DNA of 64,000 nt from Fodinibacter sp963695175 (GTDB lineage Bacteria > Actinomycetota > Actinomycetes > Actinomycetales > Dermatophilaceae): positions 124,001 through 188,000 of the forward strand of contig CAVOGG010000004.1 of assembly GCA_963695175.1 (NCBI GenBank), read 5' to 3'. The translations under genes were made by a program, and so were the position numbers. This document shows, in pieces, positions 61,112 to 64,000 of the stretch; the first letter of the stretch is position 1, and each line of letters opens with the position of its first letter. Below the pieces are notes generated by a model. That model was given only the letters and a program-made list of their open reading frames with translations, did no database searches and was not told the origin of the DNA.

Positions 61112-62485
61112 ATGAGCACCTTCCCCGAGCCGCAGATCCACACCGACCCCGCGCGCGGCGCACAGGTCTCGCGCGACGACCGCGCGCACGTCTTCCACTC
61201 CTGGTCGGCGCAGGCGCTCATCAACCCGCTGCCCATCGCGGCCGCGTCGGGGAGCCACTTCTGGGACTTCGACGGCAAGCGCTACCTCGACTTCTCCAGC
61301 CAGCTGGTCAACGTCAACATCGGCTACCAGCACCCGAAGCTCGTGGCGGCGATCCAGGAGGCCGCGGCCCGGCAGTGCACCATCGCGCCGAGCTTCGCCG
61401 ACGAGTCCCGTTCCGAGGCAGCGCGACTCATCGCCGGCCTCGCCCCCGGCACGCTGAACCGGGTCTTCTTCACCAACGGCGGCGCCGAGGCCACCGAGAA
61501 CGCGATGCGGATGGCGCGCCTGCACACCGGCCGCCACAAGGTGCTCACCGCCTACCGCAGCTACCACGGCGCGACAGCCGGGGCCATCACGGCCACCGGC
61601 GACCCCCGCCGCTGGCCGAGCGAGCCCGGCATGTCCGGCATCGTGCACTTCTGGGGGCCGTACTCCTACCGCTCGGCATTCCACGCCACCAGCGAGGCGC
61701 AGGAGTGCGAGCGCGCCCTGCAGCACCTGCGCGACACGATCATGGTCGAGGGCCCCTCGACGATCGCGGCGATCATGCTCGAGACCGTGGTGGGCACCAA
61801 CGGCATCCTCGTTCCGCCGGACGGCTACCTCGCCGGCGTCCGCGAGATCTGCGACGAGCACGGCATCATCTGGATCGCCGACGAGGTCATGGCCGGCTTC
61901 GGCCGCTGCGGCGAGTGGTTCGCCGTCGACCACTGGGGCGTCACCCCCGACCTGATCTGCTTCGCCAAGGGCGTCAACTCCGGCTACGTGCCGCTCGGTG
62001 GCGTGGTCATCTCCGATGCCATCGCCGACACCTTCGCCGAGCGCGCCTTCCCCGGTGGCCTCACCTACTCGGGCCACCCGCTCGCCTGCGCGTCCGCCGT
62101 CGCCTCGATCCGGATCTTCGAGGAGGAGGGCATCCTCGAGAACGTGCGCAAGGTGTCCGACACCGTGATCGCGCCCCGCCTGGCCGAGATCGCGCAGAAG
62201 CACCCGAGCGTCGGCGAGGTGCGTGGCCTGGGCTACTTCTGGGCGCTCGAGCTCGTCAAGGATGCCGACACCCGCGAGCCGCTCGTCCCCTACAACGCCG
62301 GTGGTGCGGCCGCCGGGCCGATGAACGACTTCGCCGCCGCCTGCAAGGCCGAGGGGCTGTGGCCGTTCATCCACTTCAACCGCACCCACGTCGTGCCGCC
62401 GTGCACGACGACGGCCGACGACATGGCCGAGGGCCTCGACATCCTCGACCGCGCACTCGAGGTCGCGGACCGGTTCACCGCCTGA
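61112..62485 (+). CDS. Class III aminotransferase
   Basis: This 457-residue PLP-dependent aminotransferase has the PLP-binding Asp257 in IWIADEVMAGFGR and the Schiff-base Lys286 in CFAKGVNSGYVPLGG. It resembles omega-amino acid/putrescine:pyruvate aminotransferases. Together with the upstream aldehyde dehydrogenase it could convert putrescine or a similar diamine to an omega-amino acid. GAGAGG is upstream of ATG 61112. Its stop overlaps the next start by 1 nt (TGATG). Confidence 0.9.
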   Translation: MSTFPEPQIHTDPARGAQVSRDDRAHVFHSWSAQALINPLPIAAASGSHFWDFDGKRYLDFSSQLVNVNIGYQHPKLVAAIQEAAARQCTIAPSFADESRSEAARLIAGLAPGTLNRVFFTNGGAEATENAMRMARLHTGRHKVLTAYRSYHGATAGAITATGDPRRWPSEPGMSGIVHFWGPYSYRSAFHATSEAQECERALQHLRDTIMVEGPSTIAAIMLETVVGTNGILVPPDGYLAGVREICDEHGIIWIADEVMAGFGRCGEWFAVDHWGVTPDLICFAKGVNSGYVPLGGVVISDAIADTFAERAFPGGLTYSGHPLACASAVASIRIFEEEGILENVRKVSDTVIAPRLAEIAQKHPSVGEVRGLGYFWALELVKDADTREPLVPYNAGGAAAGPMNDFAAACKAEGLWPFIHFNRTHVVPPCTTTADDMAEGLDILDRALEVADRFTA

Positions 62486-63741
62486 TGGGTCTCGCCAACG
62501 ACGTCGCGAAGGCCCGGATGATCGGCGGGCGCGGCATCGAGCACCTCCGGGGACGCCGCGAGGCCCGACGGCTGAGCAGCGCTCGACCACCCCTTGCCGA
62601 CGACAGCATCGAGGCCGTCGTCTACTTCCCCGACCTGTCGGAGAACGTCTACCAGGTCGACCAGTGGTACGAACCGATGCGACGCCTGGCCGAGCGCCAC
62701 CGCGTCGCCGTGGTGACCCGCAAGTGGGGGTCGACCGCGCGGCTGCTGCGCGACTGCCCGCTCCCGGTGGTGCACTGCGACACCATCGAGGAGGTCGAGC
62801 GGTTCCTCGACCGGCAACGGGTGCGGGTCATCTTCTACGTGAACCAGAACCAGCAGAACTTCCCGGCGATGCGCTTCGCCGACCCGGCCCACGTCTTCGT
62901 CTGCCACGGCGAGTCCGACAAGGACTACATGTCGAGCAACCAGCTCAAGTCCTACGACCACGTGTTCGTCGCGGGCCAGGCTGCGCGAGAACGCATCCGG
63001 CGCAAGCTGATCGGCTTCGACGAGTCACACCTGGTGGAGGTCGGGCGCCCGCAGGTCGACGTGCACCCGGCCGGAGCCGTCCTGCCCCACGACGGGCGCA
63101 CCGTGGTGCTCTACGCCCCCACGACCGAGGGCGACGTGCCGAGCATGCGCTACTCGTCCGTCGCCAGCCACGGGGTCGCGCTCGTGCGGTCCCTCGTGGC
63201 CGACAGGGCCTACCGCGTCATCTACCGCCCACACCCACGCCTCGGCCTCACCGTGCCGGCCTACCGCGCGGCCCACGAGGAGGTCGTGGGCCTCCTGCGC
63301 GATGCCAACGCCGCGGATGCCGGTGCGCAGCACCTGGCCGACACCACCGGCCCGTTCGGCTGGCAGGTCGACGCGGCCGACGTGTGCGTCACGGACATCT
63401 CGGCGGTCGCCTACGACTGGCTCGCCACCGCCAAGCCACTCGTCGTGACCCGGCCCGCGGAGCCCCGCGCCGAGCTGCCCGAGTCGGGACTCGTGCGCGA
63501 GCTCGACCTCCTCGACGCCGCGGATGCCGTTCGCGGCGCCCAGATCGTGGCCGCTGCGGTGGCACACCCCGACGACGCCCACGCTGCCCTGGTGCACCGC
63601 TACTTCGGTGACACCACGCCCGGAGCGAGCATGGAGCGCTTCCTGACGGCCTGCTCGGCGATCATCACCCAGCGCGAGGCGGCGCTCGTCGCCCGCGGGT
63701 CGAACGCAGGCGACCCGGAGTCCGCAGCGGGTCGAGGGTAG
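62485..63741 (+). CDS. CDP-glycerol glycerophosphotransferase family protein
   Basis: This 418-residue protein matches the TagB/TagF-like glycerophosphotransferase family, which builds teichoic or glycerol-phosphate-containing cell-wall polymers at the inner face of the membrane. Conserved blocks include YVNQNQQNFPAMRF, VFVCHGESDKDYM, VLYAPTTEGD and YRPHPR, then DVCVTDISAVAYDWL. It lacks a transmembrane segment but has basic patches at the N-terminus. It is translationally coupled to the aminotransferase (TGATG), although the link in function is not obvious. A terminator follows directly. Confidence 0.86.
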   Translation: MGLANDVAKARMIGGRGIEHLRGRREARRLSSARPPLADDSIEAVVYFPDLSENVYQVDQWYEPMRRLAERHRVAVVTRKWGSTARLLRDCPLPVVHCDTIEEVERFLDRQRVRVIFYVNQNQQNFPAMRFADPAHVFVCHGESDKDYMSSNQLKSYDHVFVAGQAARERIRRKLIGFDESHLVEVGRPQVDVHPAGAVLPHDGRTVVLYAPTTEGDVPSMRYSSVASHGVALVRSLVADRAYRVIYRPHPRLGLTVPAYRAAHEEVVGLLRDANAADAGAQHLADTTGPFGWQVDAADVCVTDISAVAYDWLATAKPLVVTRPAEPRAELPESGLVRELDLLDAADAVRGAQIVAAAVAHPDDAHAALVHRYFGDTTPGASMERFLTACSAIITQREAALVARGSNAGDPESAAGRG

Positions 63742-63742
63742 G

Positions 63743-63779
63743 GAACACGCCGCTGCGGCTGGACCGGGGCGGCGTGTTC
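63743..63779 (+). terminator. Terminator after the glycerophosphotransferase gene
   Basis: GAACACGCCGC (63743-63753) and its exact complement GCGGCGTGTTC (63769-63779) enclose a 15-nt loop directly after the stop at 63741. It may serve both this gene and the convergent gene at the right edge. Confidence 0.75.
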
Positions 63780-63806
63780 TCCACCTTCGACTGCTCGTGG
63801 CGAGGG

Positions 63807-64000
63807 TCAGGACGTGGTGGCCGCCCGGGCCGGGAGGGTGACGCCGCACTTCTGCGCCGCGGCCTCGAGGTCGGCGCGCACCGACTGGCGCTGCTCCTTG
63901 GTGAGCGGGCCCCACGGACGGGTCACCGCGGCATCCTGCAGGCAGCTGCGCTGCTGGGCGGTGAGGCCGTCCCAGAAGGCGCGGGCCTTCGCGAACGGCA
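63807..64000 (-). CDS. C-terminal part of an unknown protein, cut by window edge
   Basis: The last ~63 codons of a leftward gene are visible, ending in a TGA at 63807-63809. The residues FWDGLTAQQRSCLQDA, WGPLTKEQRQSVRADLEAAA and KCGVTLPARAATTS look helical, with two Cys that could form a disulfide. I do not recognise the family. The GC-rich third positions support a real gene. Confidence 0.6.
   Translation of the reverse strand, partial: PFAKARAFWDGLTAQQRSCLQDAAVTRPWGPLTKEQRQSVRADLEAAAQKCGVTLPARAATTS

Overview
The window is GC-rich, densely coded DNA with strong G/C bias at third codon positions and many 1-4 nt start/stop overlaps (ATGA, GTGA, TGATG). Many operons start leaderlessly, with a -10-like hexamer 6-7 nt before the start codon. 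Gene content (actinobacterial-type ROK, LacI and LAL regulators, HU, glutamine-dependent NadE, XylFGH-type importer, many TetR/GntR regulators) points to a high-GC actinobacterium. Micrococcales, perhaps Intrasporangiaceae, is my best inference, not proven. No rRNA, tRNA, CRISPR array, transposase or integrase was seen.

Layout. (1) 1-14.9 kb is a plant-polysaccharide/pentose locus. Leftwards run a XylF-like lipoprotein, ATPase, permease, a GH43 and a GH42 enzyme. Rightwards run a GH31 alpha-xylosidase (broken by about five frameshifts), a ROK repressor with a palindromic site, a Gfo/Idh/MocA oxidoreductase, a DUF4038-type glycosidase (one frameshift) and xylulokinase. Together they could import and strip xylo- or xyloglucan oligosaccharides and phosphorylate xylulose; no xylose isomerase is in view. 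(2) 14.9-25.2 kb holds an enoyl-reductase-like protein, a flavin monooxygenase, a PPOX flavoprotein, a GNAT enzyme, glycerate kinase (with a perfect hairpin inside its coding sequence), and a five-gene acyl-CoA dehydrogenase/SDR/kinase/SDR/2-hydroxyacid dehydrogenase operon facing a TetR regulator. (3) 25.2-34.6 kb holds a molybdopterin oxidoreductase operon, an MFS exporter, a GntR-controlled ABC exporter, a quinone oxidoreductase and small membrane proteins. (4) 34.6-39 kb holds NAD synthetase, an orphan contractile-tail tube protein, GNAT, HAD phosphatase (frameshifted) and DUF952. (5) 39-43 kb is a hemerythrin/SnoaL pair divergent from a large LuxR-type (LAL) regulator. (6) 43-49.5 kb holds a class V aminotransferase, TetR plus MMPL transporter (frameshifted), and LysR facing a 55-residue small protein. 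(7) 49.5-58.9 kb holds a DEDDh exonuclease coupled to a cNMP/CBS/DUF294 protein; a tandem-repeat Asp/Gly-rich small protein coupled to a JmjC-type oxygenase; a LacI regulator carrying a perfect CebR-type operator in its first codons; an alcohol dehydrogenase; a CsoR/CstR-like regulator with a methyltransferase; thioredoxin; and an Rsm22-like protein. (8) 58.9-64 kb holds HU, an aldehyde dehydrogenase/aminotransferase pair (polyamine-type), a CDP-glycerol glycerophosphotransferase and a truncated gene at the right edge.

Four things stand out. The repeat peptide plus JmjC oxygenase pair (52.2-53.8 kb) is the best candidate for an undescribed modification system. A ~92 bp nested palindromic element occurs three times between genes (25.2, 48.2 and 59.4 kb), once inverted and once forming the end of a LysR gene. 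The heptamer GGATGCC/GGCATCC is very frequent from 13.5 kb onward but nearly absent from the pentose locus and from the 39-43 kb block, suggesting those two segments have a different history. Single-base frameshifts in five otherwise intact conserved genes make sequencing error a real possibility.
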